From assembly GCF_022129445.1 (NCBI RefSeq), contig NZ_JADQAQ010000013.1:21261-85260 (forward strand): a stretch of DNA of 64,000 nucleotides. The letters are read 5' to 3'. The notes under the pieces are model-generated. The model worked only from the letters and a program-made list of their open reading frames with translations. It ran no database searches and was not told where the DNA came from. Positions 1 to 9,802 of this stretch are shown here, one piece after another. Each line of letters starts with the position of its first letter. Position 1 is the first letter of the stretch. A program made the translations under genes and the position numbers. This DNA comes from Photobacterium sp. Ph5. Lineage in GTDB: Bacteria > Pseudomonadota > Gammaproteobacteria > Enterobacterales > Vibrionaceae.

Positions 1-879
1 TGAACCAACCACAATAATGCCCCAGCCCGCTAAGAATAATGCCCACTCCCATTGACCGATTAACAGTAAGTATAGAGATGCTGGTAGCCAGATAAGTGCG
101 GTACCTACAACTGGGATCAATGAAGCAAATGCCATCATCGAGCCCCAGAAAAGTCCTGGAAATCCACATAGCCACATGGCGAAACCACCGGCTAAGCCTT
201 GTGCTATGGCGGTTAAAAATGATCCAAGTACGGCAGATTTTGCCACTTGCTCAACCTCATTCATGATTTCATCTTCTTGACTACGAGATAGTGGGATCAC
301 ATGACGGATTGCGGCAATCATTTTGTCGTTATCGCGTAAAAGGAAGAAAAGTACAAATAGCATCATCATAAAGTTCACTAAAATACTGGTTGCATCGCCT
401 AGAATGCGTGCGCTGATATTTAGTGCTTGAGAGCCCACTTGAGAGGCCGTTGTGGCAATTTTCTGGATAATGACTTGTGGATCAAAATCATGGAATGGCG
501 AGTACTTATCAATATAGAACAGCGCTTTTTGAGCGTAAGGATGGGCAAAGAGTTCTTTCGGGCCACCGGATGTGATCCATTCATAGCTTTCTTTAGAAAC
601 GGTTGTGCCTTGATGAACAATGGACGAAAACACCACAAGTAACGGAATCACAATGATCACGGTAAGTGTAAAACATGACAGCATTGCAGCGGTATTGGCG
701 CGGGTTGGCATCAACGCAAGTAGGCGTTTATGTAGTGGCGCAAACAGTAATGAAATAATAAAGGCGAGAACAATTGGCCCTAGGTAAGGTTCGATGAGCT
801 TGTAACTGGCAAATGCCGCTACAAATAAAGCAATAATAAGGAGCCAATGGCGAGGCTCTATTTTAAATGGCTGTGGCAC
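1..879 (-). CDS. AI-2E family (PerM/YdiK-like) permease, C-terminus cut by window edge
   Basis: Reading leftwards from 879, 293 codons are open and run off the window; the family usually has about 350-370 residues, so the C-terminal end is missing. The start is GTG at 879-877, preceded by AAAGGA at a 7-base distance. Hydrophobic segments flank a charged soluble middle part, and the pattern (two N-terminal membrane helices, a soluble domain, then LVNFMMMLFVLFFLLRD and glycine/proline-rich helices such as GSMMAFASLIPVVGTAL) is that of the AI-2E transporter family. Members are inner-membrane permeases whose substrates are mostly unproven; some paralogs act as Na+/H+ antiporters or AI-2 exporters. 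It is divergent from the small gene at 996. The family call is firm; the substrate is unknown. Confidence 0.85.
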   Translation of the reverse strand, partial: MPQPFKIEPRHWLLIIALFVAAFASYKLIEPYLGPIVLAFIISLLFAPLHKRLLALMPTRANTAAMLSCFTLTVIIVIPLLVVFSSIVHQGTTVSKESYEWITSGGPKELFAHPYAQKALFYIDKYSPFHDFDPQVIIQKIATTASQVGSQALNISARILGDATSILVNFMMMLFVLFFLLRDNDKMIAAIRHVIPLSRSQEDEIMNEVEQVAKSAVLGSFLTAIAQGLAGGFAMWLCGFPGLFWGSMMAFASLIPVVGTALIWLPASLYLLLIGQWEWALFLAGWGIIVVGS

Positions 880-924
880 GGTATATATCCTTTAATTAAT
901 AAGCATCATCATTACTGCTGTTAT

Positions 925-944
925 TGATAAAGATTATCATTATA
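925..944. promoter_or_regulatory. Fur-box-like operator
   Basis: Bases 925-939 read TGATAAAGATTATCA, differing by one base from the 7-1-7 Fur consensus. The 19-mer from 926 matches the classical Fur box at 16 of 19 positions. It overlaps a possible -35 (TTATCA, 934-939) placed 16 bp from a good -10 (TATAAC, 956-961) directed at the small gene at 996. That is the geometry of a repressor site. It could also serve the divergent permease gene. Site recognised by eye only. Confidence 0.6.
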
Positions 945-995
945 ATCATCATCGCTATAACTTATCGATTATACCCTTTATCGTGGAGATGGCTT

Positions 996-1103
996 ATGGG
1001 ATGTTGTAATTGTGGCTGTGATGACAAAAAAAAGCGCAAACCACCGATTGCACTAATTATTTTAGTTATCATGGTACTGCTTGCATTGTATTTTTGGCAA
1101 TAA
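996..1103 (+). CDS. 35-residue Cys-rich single-pass membrane protein, unknown function
   Basis: ATG at 996 follows GGAG (985-988) at normal spacing and the frame closes with TAA at 1101. The peptide begins MGCCNCGCDD, giving cysteines at 3, 4, 6 and 8, followed by a Lys/Arg block (residues 11-15). A hydrophobic helix then runs from about 18 to 33. The positive-inside rule puts the Cys cluster in the cytoplasm. I do not recognise a named family. The CCxCxC pattern could bind a metal or an Fe-S species, which fits the Fur-like box upstream, but that is inference. An intrinsic terminator follows at 1169. The clear ribosome site, compact design and flanking signals argue that it is a real gene. 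Confidence 0.6.
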   Translation: MGCCNCGCDDKKKRKPPIALIILVIMVLLALYFWQ

Positions 1104-1168
1104 CTTAGCCGTATCTATGGTTGTAGTTAAACGCAGTTTCTGTATTTTAGATACTAAAATAATGTCAT

Positions 1169-1198
1169 AAAAAAAGGTCACAGATTGTGACCTTTTTT
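1169..1198. terminator. Bidirectional intrinsic terminator between the small gene and hemL
   Basis: The stem GGTCACA/TGTGACC with loop GAT is flanked by an A-run on the left and a T-run on the right, so it can end transcription from both converging genes. Confidence 0.85.
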
Positions 1199-1224
1199 AT
1201 TTTTATTTATTTGAGGCTTCTGAA

Positions 1225-2535
1225 TTATTCAGGGCTTTTTTCACTAGCAAGCGTTGCAAAAGCAAAGTCAGCCGCTTCAAGTGTTGCATCAATCACTTGA
1301 TCTGTATGTGCTAGCGAGGTAAAGCAAGCTTCATACGCTGAAGGCGCTAGGTATACCCCTTTTTCTAGCATTAAATTGAAGAAGCGTTTGAAACGTTCTA
1401 CATCGCATTTCGTTACATCTTCGTAGCAGGTTACGTTTTCTTGATCAGTAAAGAAGAAGCCAAACATTGCGCCAACTTGATTAATAGCAAGTGGAATACC
1501 GTGTTTATCTGCAAGTGCTTTAAAGCCATCAGCAAGACGTTTAGTGGTATTAGCAAGACGTTTTTCATTACCGTCTTCAGTTAATACTGTTAAACAAGCA
1601 TGACCTGCCGCCATTGCAACAGGGTTACCTGATAGTGTACCGGCTTGGTATACTGGACCTGTTGGAGCAACAAATTCCATCACTTCACGACGACCGCCGA
1701 ATGCACCAACTGGCATACCGCCACCGATGATTTTTCCTAGTGTTGTTAGGTCCGGCTTGATGTTGTAATACCCTTGAGCACCACCTTCTGACACGCGGAA
1801 GCCTGTCATTACTTCATCAAGAATTAATAGCGCGCCAAATTCATCACAGATGTCGCGTAGCCCTTCAAGGAAGCCAGGTACAGGTGGAATGCAGTTCATG
1901 TTACCCGCAACAGGCTCAACGATAATACAAGCAATTTCCTCTGGGTGAGCTGCAAACGCTTCACGGACAGAATCAAGGTTGTTGTAGGTTGCTGTTAGAG
2001 TATGTTTTGCAAAATCTGCGGGTACGCCTGGTGAGCTTGGTTGACCAAGAGTTAATGCGCCAGAGCCTGCTTTAACGAGTAGACAATCTGCGTGACCGTG
2101 GTAACAACCTTCAAATTTTAAGATCTTATCGCGACCAGTAAAACCACGTGCAAGACGAATAGCGCTCATGGTTGCTTCAGTGCCAGAGCTTACCATACGT
2201 ACCATTTCCATCGATGGCACAAGTTTCGATACAAGATCAGCCATGGTGATTTCCATTGCTGTTGGTGCACCGAAACTTAATCCTTGTTGTGCAGCATCGA
2301 TCACCGCATCACGAATAGCTGCATGGTTATGGCCTAAGATCATTGGACCCCAAGAGCCAACAAAATCGATGTATGCATTACCATCAGCATCAAAAATATA
2401 AGCGCCATCAGCACGCTCGATAAAGAGTGGTGTGCCACCAACCCCTGCGAATGCTCTCACTGGAGAGTTAACGCCACCAGGAATTTTTTGTTGTGCTTTG
2501 GCAAATAAATCAGCCGATTTGCTTGTTCTGCTCAT
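1225..2535 (-). CDS. hemL: Glutamate-1-semialdehyde 2,1-aminomutase
   Basis: This PLP enzyme converts glutamate-1-semialdehyde to 5-aminolevulinate in the C5 route to haem. The protein has 436 residues, close to 426 in E. coli. Visible marks are the N-terminal [12 protein letters not shown], the PLP-phosphate loop [15 protein letters not shown] (about 116-130), GCYHGHAD (143-150), the cofactor-contacting [11 protein letters not shown] (237-247) and the Schiff-base lysine K268 in [18 protein letters not shown]. Start ATG at 2535 has AGGATC upstream. It is divergent from clcA, with erpA beyond, the same order as in E. coli (hemL, clcA, erpA). Confidence 0.97.
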   Translation of the reverse strand: MSRTSKSADLFAKAQQKIPGGVNSPVRAFAGVGGTPLFIERADGAYIFDADGNAYIDFVGSWGPMILGHNHAAIRDAVIDAAQQGLSFGAPTAMEITMADLVSKLVPSMEMVRMVSSGTEATMSAIRLARGFTGRDKILKFEGCYHGHADCLLVKAGSGALTLGQPSSPGVPADFAKHTLTATYNNLDSVREAFAAHPEEIACIIVEPVAGNMNCIPPVPGFLEGLRDICDEFGALLILDEVMTGFRVSEGGAQGYYNIKPDLTTLGKIIGGGMPVGAFGGRREVMEFVAPTGPVYQAGTLSGNPVAMAAGHACLTVLTEDGNEKRLANTTKRLADGFKALADKHGIPLAINQVGAMFGFFFTDQENVTCYEDVTKCDVERFKRFFNLMLEKGVYLAPSAYEACFTSLAHTDQVIDATLEAADFAFATLASEKSPE

Positions 2536-2858
2536 TGTTAGATCCTATATAAAATAATCAGGCGTAAATCCAATCCACATAGTTTTCTGTCCTAGGGATT
2601 GAGGCCAGAGAAGTGTGTAGATTGTTATTAGCCTATTGTACCTAAAAGGATGTAATTTAGGGAGAACGAATTACGGTGGTTACTTGCGCGAATTGAATAA
2701 TTTATTACTGTTATTTTGTTATACAAGTCACAGCTGCAAAGCTATTTTTCAACATTAGCAGTATAATAAACATCCATCTTAGATTACCCTTCTAAATCCA
2801 TAGTTTCATTTATCCTTCCTGCATTCTATATGCAATCTTTTGACAATACGGCCGAAAA
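2536..2858. other. hemL/clcA divergent intergenic region (323 bp)
   Basis: The gap must carry the promoters of both divergent genes. A TATAAT hexamer at 2762-2767 is a possible -10 for clcA, but I find no convincing -35 at the right distance. I see no riboswitch-like structure or repeat. Confidence 0.4.
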
Positions 2859-4262
2859 ATGACTGATAAAACGCATGGTATTCACATGCCTCCTCATCTT
2901 CAACCTCGCGTTTTGGTAAGACAGTTGCTTACCCGTGATAAAACGCCTGTTTCTGTTCTATTTTTATCAGCACTTGTCGGTACTCTTGCGGGTTTAGTCG
3001 GCACTATGTTTGAAATTGGTGTCAATTGGGTAACGGATCAACGTACAGACTGGTTACGTAATGAAATAACCAGTGTACTTCCTCTTTGGCTCGCCGCGTT
3101 TATTGTCAGCGCATCACTTGCGTTTGTTGGATATTACCTTGTCAGTCGTTTTGCGCCTGAAGCCGGCGGTTCTGGTATTCCTGAAATTGAAGGTGCAATG
3201 GAAGAGATGCGTCCGGTTCGCTGGTGGCGTGTGATTCCTGTTAAATTCTTTGGCGGTTTAGGTGCGTTAGGCTCCGGTATGGTATTGGGTCGTGAAGGTC
3301 CAACCGTGCAAATGGGTGGTAATATTGGACGAATGATCTCTGATATTTTCCGATTAAAAGATAAAGAAGGTCGCCATTCTTTACTCGCGGCGGGTGCTGC
3401 AGGTGGCTTAGCGGCGGCATTTAATGCGCCGATGGCAGGGATCATGTTTGTGCTTGAAGAGATGCGCCCGCAGTTTCGCTATAGTTTGATTTCTGTGAAA
3501 TGTGTGATGATCTCTGCAGTAATGTCGAATATTGTCTTTCGCCTTTTACGTGGCCAAGAAGCGGTTATCTCTATGCCACAATATGATGCACCAGCATTGA
3601 AGTCATTATGGCTATTTTTAGTCTTAGGGATGCTATTTGGTGGCTTTGGTGTCCTATTTAACCGTATGATTATTTTTGCGTTAGATGGTTTTATTAAAAT
3701 CCATCGTAATGAGCATAAGCGTTACTTAATTACCGGTGCATTAATTGGTGGTTGCTTTGGTTTACTTCTGTTGTATTTCCCTGAGTTAACTGGCGGCGGT
3801 ATTTTCCTTATTCCTCATGCGACTAACGGCGATTACGGTTTGGGGATGTTAATGCTGTTGTTCTTTGCACGTATTGCAACCACATTACTCTGTTTTGGTT
3901 CTGGGGCTCCAGGTGGTATTTTCGCTCCAATGTTAGCCTTAGGCACCTTATTTGGTACCTTTTATGGCATGATCACACAAGGCATTTATCCTGATTTAGG
4001 GATTGATCCTGGACTGTTTGCTATTGCTGGAATGGGGGCACTTTTTGCGGCAACGGTACGCGCTCCGATTACGGGGATTTTGTTGGTTATTGAGATGACT
4101 AATAACTATCACCTTATTTTACCATTGATTGTTACGACTCTCGGTGCGACTATGCTTGCTCAGATGTTAGGCGGTCAACCGATTTATTCGCAGTTGCTAC
4201 ACCGAACAATTAAAAAAGAGCGTTTACGCCATGATTCTCCAACAAGTGAGCCTAATACTTGA
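2859..4262 (+). CDS. clcA: ClC-type H+/Cl- exchanger
   Basis: An inner-membrane homodimeric ClC antiporter of 467 residues that exchanges two chloride ions for one proton and helps survival of acid shock. The diagnostic signatures are present: GSGIPEIEG (104-112), [11 protein letters not shown] with the external gating glutamate E146, [10 protein letters not shown] with the internal proton glutamate E201, [10 protein letters not shown] late in the protein, and a tyrosine in [11 protein letters not shown] that matches the chloride-coordinating Tyr445 of E. coli ClcA. Keeping both glutamates marks it as an exchanger, not a channel. The ribosome site before ATG 2859 is weak, and ATG at 2886 is an alternative start. 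It sits between hemL and erpA as in E. coli. Confidence 0.95.
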   Translation: MTDKTHGIHMPPHLQPRVLVRQLLTRDKTPVSVLFLSALVGTLAGLVGTMFEIGVNWVTDQRTDWLRNEITSVLPLWLAAFIVSASLAFVGYYLVSRFAPEAGGSGIPEIEGAMEEMRPVRWWRVIPVKFFGGLGALGSGMVLGREGPTVQMGGNIGRMISDIFRLKDKEGRHSLLAAGAAGGLAAAFNAPMAGIMFVLEEMRPQFRYSLISVKCVMISAVMSNIVFRLLRGQEAVISMPQYDAPALKSLWLFLVLGMLFGGFGVLFNRMIIFALDGFIKIHRNEHKRYLITGALIGGCFGLLLLYFPELTGGGIFLIPHATNGDYGLGMLMLLFFARIATTLLCFGSGAPGGIFAPMLALGTLFGTFYGMITQGIYPDLGIDPGLFAIAGMGALFAATVRAPITGILLVIEMTNNYHLILPLIVTTLGATMLAQMLGGQPIYSQLLHRTIKKERLRHDSPTSEPNT

Positions 4263-4323
4263 ACAACATAGTCAGGTATTAGATAATCAGCGTAATTAAC
4301 AGAAGTGTGTGAGAGGTTTTGTA

Positions 4324-4665
4324 ATGAGCGATGCTAATTTGCCGCTAACTTTTTCTGATGTTGCAGCGAATAAAGTAAAAACACTGATCGCTGAAGAAGA
4401 AAACCCGAATCTAAAGCTACGTGTGTATATCACTGGTGGTGGCTGTAGTGGCTTTCAATACGGCTTTACTTTTGATGAAAAAGTTAATGACGGTGACATG
4501 ACCATTGAAAATAGCGGTGTAACGTTAGTGGTTGATCCGATGAGCCTACAGTACTTGATTGGTGGTACTGTTGATTACACTGAAGGTTTAGAAGGTTCGC
4601 GTTTCTTCGTTAACAATCCAAATGCAACAACAACGTGTGGTTGTGGCGCATCATTTAGTGTTTAA
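4324..4665 (+). CDS. erpA: A-type iron-sulfur cluster carrier/insertion protein ErpA
   Basis: This 113-residue A-type carrier delivers Fe-S clusters to apo-proteins, including enzymes of isoprenoid synthesis. The three cluster-binding cysteines are C41 (in [13 protein letters not shown]) and C105/C107 (in [11 protein letters not shown]). Most of the protein matches E. coli ErpA nearly word for word. I chose ATG 4324 because GAGAGG lies 7 bases before it and the protein then starts MSDANLPL as in E. coli. The frame could open 5 codons earlier at a GTG. A strong terminator follows. Confidence 0.97.
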   Translation: MSDANLPLTFSDVAANKVKTLIAEEENPNLKLRVYITGGGCSGFQYGFTFDEKVNDGDMTIENSGVTLVVDPMSLQYLIGGTVDYTEGLEGSRFFVNNPNATTTCGCGASFSV

Positions 4666-4694
4666 ATTGTGACTTTATAATCATTGGGTCAAAT

Positions 4695-4727
4695 AAAAGC
4701 CGACAAATATGAATTGTCGGCTTTTTT
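4695..4727. terminator. Intrinsic terminator downstream of erpA
   Basis: A 12-bp stem AAAAGCCGACAA/TTGTCGGCTTTT with a 7-base loop and T-run. The A-rich left flank lets it also end the converging peptidase gene transcript. Confidence 0.9.
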
Positions 4728-4743
4728 GTATCTAAACAAAGGG

Positions 4744-6048
4744 TTAGTTTAATAATATGTCATTGTTAGCAACTAATGTGCTCAATTGTTGAATATGCTC
4801 AAGTTGTTGTTTTGCTTTCTTTTTGAACGTTATTTGTTCGTTACCTGATAAGGAGTTGGCTTGCGGTAAATCTACTGTACGTGGATTTTTATGCTGGCCA
4901 TTAACCAAAAATTCATAGTGTAGATGAGGCCCTGTAACACGACCTGTACTTCCTAAAGTACCGACAGTATCACCTTGTTTTACTCGCTGCCCTGTTTTTA
5001 CCATACGCTTAGTTAAGTGGAGGTATTTGGTAACATATTTTGAGCTGTGTTTAATAAATACGTAGTTACCGTTGTATTTGTTATAGGCAGATTTTAAAAC
5101 TACACCATCACCAGCAGCCCAAATAGGTGTACCTACAGGAGCGACATAATCAGTGCCTCGATGTGCTTTTACTTTTCCTGTTACTGGGTGTAAACGGCGA
5201 GGGTTGAAGTTGGAACTTACATAACGGAAGTTAACCGGAGAGCGAAGAAAAGCTTTACGCATCGCTTGACCGTTTTTGTCGTAATACTTGCCATTTTGAT
5301 GACGGACAGCGGTAAAAGTTTGTCCCATATTGGTAAAGGTTGCCGCTAAAATTTCACCGCGATCGATTGGATTGCCTTCTAAATAATGCTGTTCAAATAA
5401 CACTTCAAATTTATCACCCTCACGAATATCGAGTGCAAAATCAATATCCCAACCAAACAGTGCGGCAATTTCCATAATTTGATTAGCGGTTAATCCAGCT
5501 TTATCTGCCGCACTCCAAAAACTGGTTTCAATGGTGGCATGAGAGAAATTAGTCTGTGTTTCTATTTCTTTTTTATCCATCTCACTGGTGAAGGTATTGC
5601 CATCATGGCGCACAATCAAGGTTTCTAAATGATTACGAGGTTGGCGAAGCTCAACTAACGCCCCTTTGTTATTAAAGCCAAATTTAAGGAGATTACCTGG
5701 ACGGAGTCTTTCTAATTGCTTGGTATTGTCATCAGTATTGATCAGTGTATGCAGAGTCTTGCTATCTAGGCCAATATTATCAAATGCGATCGCTAAACTC
5801 TCACCACTTTCAATAACATGTTTTTTCCACGTTAATTCTGCTGTTTGGTTTTTATCCGAAAGAGGTGTAGTCGAAGTGGTTGAAATAGCAATAGGGTAAG
5901 GTTTGCCTATTTTAAATTTACGCTCAACATGAGAAACGGTTTCTTGTTGAGAACTCGGCATTATCGCAAGTCCTAGCATTGCAATGCTGATCACTATGAT
6001 AAAAAAGAGATTCTTCCGTGGAAAACGAGATGATGAAGTTCCTTTCAT
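4744..6048 (-). CDS. M23-family murein DD-endopeptidase (MepM/Shy type)
   Basis: A 434-residue membrane-anchored peptidoglycan endopeptidase, expected to cut peptide cross-links in the periplasm so the wall can expand. An uncleaved N-terminal anchor helix spans about 12-30. Residues 75-125 look like an OapA/LysM-like wall-binding region, and a helical linker domain follows. The C-terminal LytM domain holds the zinc ligands H296 and D300 (HRGTDYVAP) and H377 (GPHLHYEF, with H375), plus a catalytic H344 (KYLHL). All metal and catalytic residues are intact. Length matches E. coli MepM (440). It is divergent from tyrS. Which Vibrio Shy paralog it corresponds to I cannot say. Confidence 0.9.
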   Translation of the reverse strand: MKGTSSSRFPRKNLFFIIVISIAMLGLAIMPSSQQETVSHVERKFKIGKPYPIAISTTSTTPLSDKNQTAELTWKKHVIESGESLAIAFDNIGLDSKTLHTLINTDDNTKQLERLRPGNLLKFGFNNKGALVELRQPRNHLETLIVRHDGNTFTSEMDKKEIETQTNFSHATIETSFWSAADKAGLTANQIMEIAALFGWDIDFALDIREGDKFEVLFEQHYLEGNPIDRGEILAATFTNMGQTFTAVRHQNGKYYDKNGQAMRKAFLRSPVNFRYVSSNFNPRRLHPVTGKVKAHRGTDYVAPVGTPIWAAGDGVVLKSAYNKYNGNYVFIKHSSKYVTKYLHLTKRMVKTGQRVKQGDTVGTLGSTGRVTGPHLHYEFLVNGQHKNPRTVDLPQANSLSGNEQITFKKKAKQQLEHIQQLSTLVANNDILLN

Positions 6049-6174
6049 ACTAAATTTTTCACATATATTCCGAAAAAATAAACGACCTTCAGTCTAACTG
6101 GTTTCAAAAAAGCGTGCTATTCAAGTAAGATGGTCGGCTTATTATTTTTGCCAATTTTGTGGGAGCGAACAAGA

Positions 6175-7362
6175 ATGGCCAGCATTGAACAAGCACTTGT
6201 TGAGATAAAACGTGGGGTAGAAGAACTTATCCCAGAAGCTGAGCTGATTGCAAAGCTAAAAGAAAACCGTCCATTACGGATTAAATTAGGTGCCGATCCT
6301 ACAGCCCCTGATATTCACCTTGGACACACGGTTATTCTTAATAAGTTGCGTACTTTTCAGGAATTAGGCCACGAAGTCACTTTCTTGATTGGTGATTTTA
6401 CCGGTATGGTTGGCGATCCTACGGGTAAGAACGCAACACGTCCGCCATTAACGCGTGAAGATGTATTACGTAATGCGGAAACGTATAAAGAACAAGTATT
6501 TAAGATCCTTGATCCAGCTAAAACTACGATTGCGTTTAACTCGACATGGTTATCAGAGTTAGGTGCAGAGGGAATGATCCGTTTAGCGTCTAATCAAACC
6601 GTTGCTCGTATGCTAGAGCGTGACGATTTTAAAAAGCGTTACGGCGAGAATCGTCCAATCGCGATCCATGAATTCATGTACCCATTACTACAAGGTTACG
6701 ATTCAGTAGCAATGGAAACAGATGTAGAGTTAGGCGGTACTGATCAGAAGTTCAACTTGTTAATGGGTCGTGAGTTACAAAAATCACATGGCCAAAAGCC
6801 GCAGGTCGTACTGACGATGCCATTGCTGGTGGGTTTAGACGGCGTGAAGAAAATGTCTAAATCGGCACATAATTACATTGGTATTGCCGATGCGCCAAGT
6901 GAGATGTTTGGTAAGATCATGTCTATTTCTGACGATCTGATGTGGAGCTACTTTGAATTGCTTTCATTCCGTCCAATGGATGAAATTGCTCAGTTTAAAG
7001 CTGATGTCGATGCAGGTAAAAACCCACGTGATGTGAAGTTCCTACTAGCAAAAGAGATCATTGCACGTTTCCATTCAGAAGAAGCGGCAGAAGCGGCATT
7101 GCAAGAATTCATCAGTCGCTTCCAAAAAGGTAACCTACCTGATGAAATGCCGGAGTTTGAATTCGAAGCCGGTCTTCCTATTGCGAACTTATTAAAAGAA
7201 GCAGCACTGGTTAATTCAACCTCTGATGCAATGCGTATGATCCGCCAAGGTGCTGTAAAGCAAGATGGAGAAAAAGTAGAAGACACGAAACTAGTACCAA
7301 CTGCTGGCAACTATGTTTTCCAAGTGGGTAAACGAAAGTTTGCTCGTGTGACGATTAAATAA
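6175..7362 (+). CDS. tyrS: Tyrosyl-tRNA synthetase
   Basis: A class I aminoacyl-tRNA synthetase that charges tRNA-Tyr. The protein has 395 residues from the chosen ATG at 6175, which has GGGAG upstream at 9-base spacing; the frame is open further upstream but that part is not family-like. The ATP-site signature is HLGH, and the second motif is KKMSKS, the TyrZ-type version, unlike the KFGKT form of E. coli TyrS. The C-terminal part (about 335-395) is an S4-type RNA-binding domain. Followed by a clear terminator. Confidence 0.96.
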   Translation: MASIEQALVEIKRGVEELIPEAELIAKLKENRPLRIKLGADPTAPDIHLGHTVILNKLRTFQELGHEVTFLIGDFTGMVGDPTGKNATRPPLTREDVLRNAETYKEQVFKILDPAKTTIAFNSTWLSELGAEGMIRLASNQTVARMLERDDFKKRYGENRPIAIHEFMYPLLQGYDSVAMETDVELGGTDQKFNLLMGRELQKSHGQKPQVVLTMPLLVGLDGVKKMSKSAHNYIGIADAPSEMFGKIMSISDDLMWSYFELLSFRPMDEIAQFKADVDAGKNPRDVKFLLAKEIIARFHSEEAAEAALQEFISRFQKGNLPDEMPEFEFEAGLPIANLLKEAALVNSTSDAMRMIRQGAVKQDGEKVEDTKLVPTAGNYVFQVGKRKFARVTIK

Positions 7363-7391
7363 TCACATTTATCTCGCAGCGTTATCTAAAT

Positions 7392-7419
7392 AAAAAAGGA
7401 CGTATTTGCGTCCTTTTTT
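7392..7419 (+). terminator. Intrinsic terminator of tyrS
   Basis: Stem GGACG/CGTCC with a 6-base loop, extended by A-run/T-run pairing. Confidence 0.85.
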
Positions 7420-7573
7420 ATTATCGAACAAATAGTCTTTATAAATAACAACTTGGCTTTAAATCTTAATGTTGAATGGTTTGTGAAAGCTTACTTTCTA
7501 GCTTTGATCATTATGCCGACGACAATAGACAAGCTACTATAAAAAATTACTCTTCTTTTTATATCGACTGGCT

Positions 7574-8194
7574 ATGGAATCGATTCAACATATTATTACT
7601 GAACTTACCCCACTGCTGCAGCAATATGGGTACTACATTTTGGCATTGGCAATTGCTGTTGAAGGTATGGGGATTCCAGCTCCTGGTCAGTCGTTATTGA
7701 TTGTTGCAAGTCTATTAGCATCTACCGGTAAAATGTCATTACCTATGGTGTTATCTGTTGCTTGGGCAAGCAGCTTTATTGGTAACTGCATTGGTTATTT
7801 TATTGGGCGCCAGTTTGGTCATATTTTAACGAAGAAAGAATGGATTAAACCGCGAACGCTGACGAAGTTGCATCAGTTTATTGATCACTATGGCATGTTA
7901 GGACTTGTGATCAGTCGTTTTGTTGAAGGCATTAAACAGTTCATGTGTATTGGTTGTGGTATTGCACAAATGCCTGTACAACTTTTCCTATTAGGTAACT
8001 TCTTAGCGGTAACGATTTGGCTCTTGGTATTTGGTGTTGCGCCTGCTTATTTACATGATGAATTAGGGCCTATTTTAGCTTTCTACCATAAATATCAAAT
8101 GCAATGTTGGTCTGTCGTTGCAGTACTTGTTTGTATACTTGGATGGTGGCTTGTTCGTCGATTTAAACGTCGCCAACCCTCGATTGAAGAATAA
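7574..8194 (+). CDS. DedA/SNARE-associated-type membrane protein
   Basis: A 206-residue inner-membrane protein of the DedA family, whose bacterial members take part in membrane-lipid translocation and proton-motive-force homeostasis. Conserved blocks are VEGMGIPAPGQS (28-40 region), NCIGYFIGRQFG and SRFVEGIKQF, with re-entrant hydrophobic stretches and a C-terminal helix ending in a basic tail (VRRFKRRQ). The usual acidic Glu near the N-terminus is present; the canonical PGE is PGQ here. Start at ATG 7574. It stands alone between two terminators. Confidence 0.85.
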   Translation: MESIQHIITELTPLLQQYGYYILALAIAVEGMGIPAPGQSLLIVASLLASTGKMSLPMVLSVAWASSFIGNCIGYFIGRQFGHILTKKEWIKPRTLTKLHQFIDHYGMLGLVISRFVEGIKQFMCIGCGIAQMPVQLFLLGNFLAVTIWLLVFGVAPAYLHDELGPILAFYHKYQMQCWSVVAVLVCILGWWLVRRFKRRQPSIEE

Positions 8195-8217
8195 GTTCGC
8201 CTTGTTTGTATAGCGTT

Positions 8218-8246
8218 AAAAAAACCGCCAGTGTTGGCGGTTTTTT
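8218..8246. terminator. Bidirectional terminator between the DedA and TRIC genes
   Basis: Stem ACCGCCA/TGGCGGT with a short loop, A-run on the left and T-run on the right; it sits exactly between the two converging stop codons. Confidence 0.85.
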
Positions 8247-8247
8247 G

Positions 8248-8859
8248 TTAATTACGCAGTGCAAAAACAGGCAGAGACAGATTCCACTTAATGGCTGCGA
8301 GCCTTATTGTGAGTGTGGTAAAGATACCGATCACTGCAGCAACAGAAGGCAGTACACCTAAAGATAATCCAATGGTATGTACCATACCGCCTAGAATACA
8401 GGCTGTTGCATAAACCTCGGTACGTAAAACCATTGGGATCTCACGGCCGAGTACATCTCGGATCACACCGCCACCACAACCTGTTATCACCCCCATGATC
8501 ACAGCGACCATTGGTGATGCGCCATAACGTAATGACTTTTCAACCCCGATAGCGACAAAGACCGCTAATCCAATCGCATCAGCGACAGGAAGAAAATACC
8601 ATGGCATACGCTTGGGACGTTGGGTGGCGAGCATAGTGATAATACAGGTAATAAAAATTACCCATAAGTAATTGGTATCAGTGATCCAAAATACAGGGGT
8701 CGCACCTAACGCCATATCACGAATAGTACCGCCACCAATCGCTGTGACGCTGGCTAGCACGACAACGCCAAAAGGATCCATGCGTAATCGCCCCGCCATG
8801 AGTACTCCCGAGGCTGCAAAGATTGCAGTACCAAACATATCGAGAATATAGATGAGCAT
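8248..8859 (-). CDS. TRIC/YicG-family membrane protein
   Basis: A 203-residue membrane protein made of two similar halves, each with a glycine motif followed by Arg-Asp: AIGGGTIRDMALG in the first and GCGGGVIRDVLGRE in the second. This is the duplicated UPF0126 domain of the bacterial trimeric intracellular cation channel (TRIC) family, to which YicG belongs. Seven membrane segments are expected. Members conduct monovalent cations in vitro; some genomes place them beside glycine metabolism genes, but nothing here suggests a specific role. It lies 112 bp downstream of btuF and may be cotranscribed. Confidence 0.88.
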   Translation of the reverse strand: MLIYILDMFGTAIFAASGVLMAGRLRMDPFGVVVLASVTAIGGGTIRDMALGATPVFWITDTNYLWVIFITCIITMLATQRPKRMPWYFLPVADAIGLAVFVAIGVEKSLRYGASPMVAVIMGVITGCGGGVIRDVLGREIPMVLRTEVYATACILGGMVHTIGLSLGVLPSVAAVIGIFTTLTIRLAAIKWNLSLPVFALRN

Positions 8860-8971
8860 GTTTATCCCTATTTTAATGGAAAAGGGGGGAAAGTAGGCAG
8901 GCGATTGTACTGTCTAAATGGTGAGGTACAACTATAAATTCCATCTTTAGTGAGATTATTCACAGCAAAGA

Positions 8972-9802
8972 TCAAGACTTTCGCACATTATCCAGTCGTT
9001 GACACACTTGTTCTATGGCCTTAATCGTACGTAGTGTAGGACGGTTTAACCAATCGCTATTGAGTTGATAAAGATGATGATTATCGACTGCAGGCAGCTT
9101 TCCTTGCCAATTTAACCATGGGCTATTTTCTTTTGACGTTGCATGACTTGAGCCGAAAATGACATTGGGTTGGCGCACAACAACTTGCTCTTGGTTGACT
9201 TGTGGATAAGCAGCACTGCTGGTGGCAAAAATATTTTCTCCTCCACAAATATTAAAGACAGGAGTCGGCCAGTTGCCATCTGAAATCGTCAACATTGGGC
9301 TATCACTTAATTGATAAAAGTAACGTACAGGAGACTTGTTCTGATAGCGTGCTTTAATTTTGGCGAGTTGTGTTCTAAATGTTGTAGCTGCAGTAATCGA
9401 TTGACTTGGATCATCAGCAAATTTACCCAGTTTGATAATCGTATCTGCAATATCGGTTAATTGCGTTGGATTTGAATAAAAGATCTTAATCCCAAGTTGT
9501 TGTAAGCGAGCCATTTCACGACTAGGGTTCCCTCCTTTCCACGCCAAAATTAAATCAGGCTTTAAAGTAAGAATTCGTTCCATTTTAATGCCGCGATAAT
9601 TTGCAACACGTTCTAATTTTTTCGCCTGATCTGGGTAGTCACTGTAATCACTGGCGGCAATCAGTTTATCCCCCAAGCCCGCACTGTAAGCCAGCTCCGT
9701 CATGTGTGGCGATAAGCTAATAATGCGTTGAACAGACAGTGATTGTTCTGCAAAGGCTGAGGTGAATGGGAATATAACCGCAATGAGAAGTAGGAAGCGC
9801 AT
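8972..9802 (-). CDS. btuF: Periplasmic vitamin B12-binding protein
   Basis: A 276-residue periplasmic binding protein for the BtuCD cobalamin importer. The signal peptide spans residues 1-18 ([18 protein letters not shown], cleavage after AFA). The start of the mature part, [32 protein letters not shown], matches the BtuF/PBP class III fold. The frame stays open upstream to 10036, but that stretch overlaps cbiB and is not family-like. The ATG at 9802 shares its A with the cbiB stop (TAATG), which points to translational coupling. BtuC and BtuD are not in the window. Confidence 0.93.
   Translation of the reverse strand: MRFLLLIAVIFPFTSAFAEQSLSVQRIISLSPHMTELAYSAGLGDKLIAASDYSDYPDQAKKLERVANYRGIKMERILTLKPDLILAWKGGNPSREMARLQQLGIKIFYSNPTQLTDIADTIIKLGKFADDPSQSITAATTFRTQLAKIKARYQNKSPVRYFYQLSDSPMLTISDGNWPTPVFNICGGENIFATSSAAYPQVNQEQVVVRQPNVIFGSSHATSKENSPWLNWQGKLPAVDNHHLYQLNSDWLNRPTLRTIKAIEQVCQRLDNVRKS

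Noticed and set aside
420..642. ORFs in both other directions inside the permease gene
   Set aside because: The long permease frame explains the segment; the overlapping ORFs have no homology or start signals.
7476..7700. 74-residue ORF overlapping the DedA gene
   Set aside because: Different frame from the conserved DedA protein, no ribosome site, no recognisable composition.
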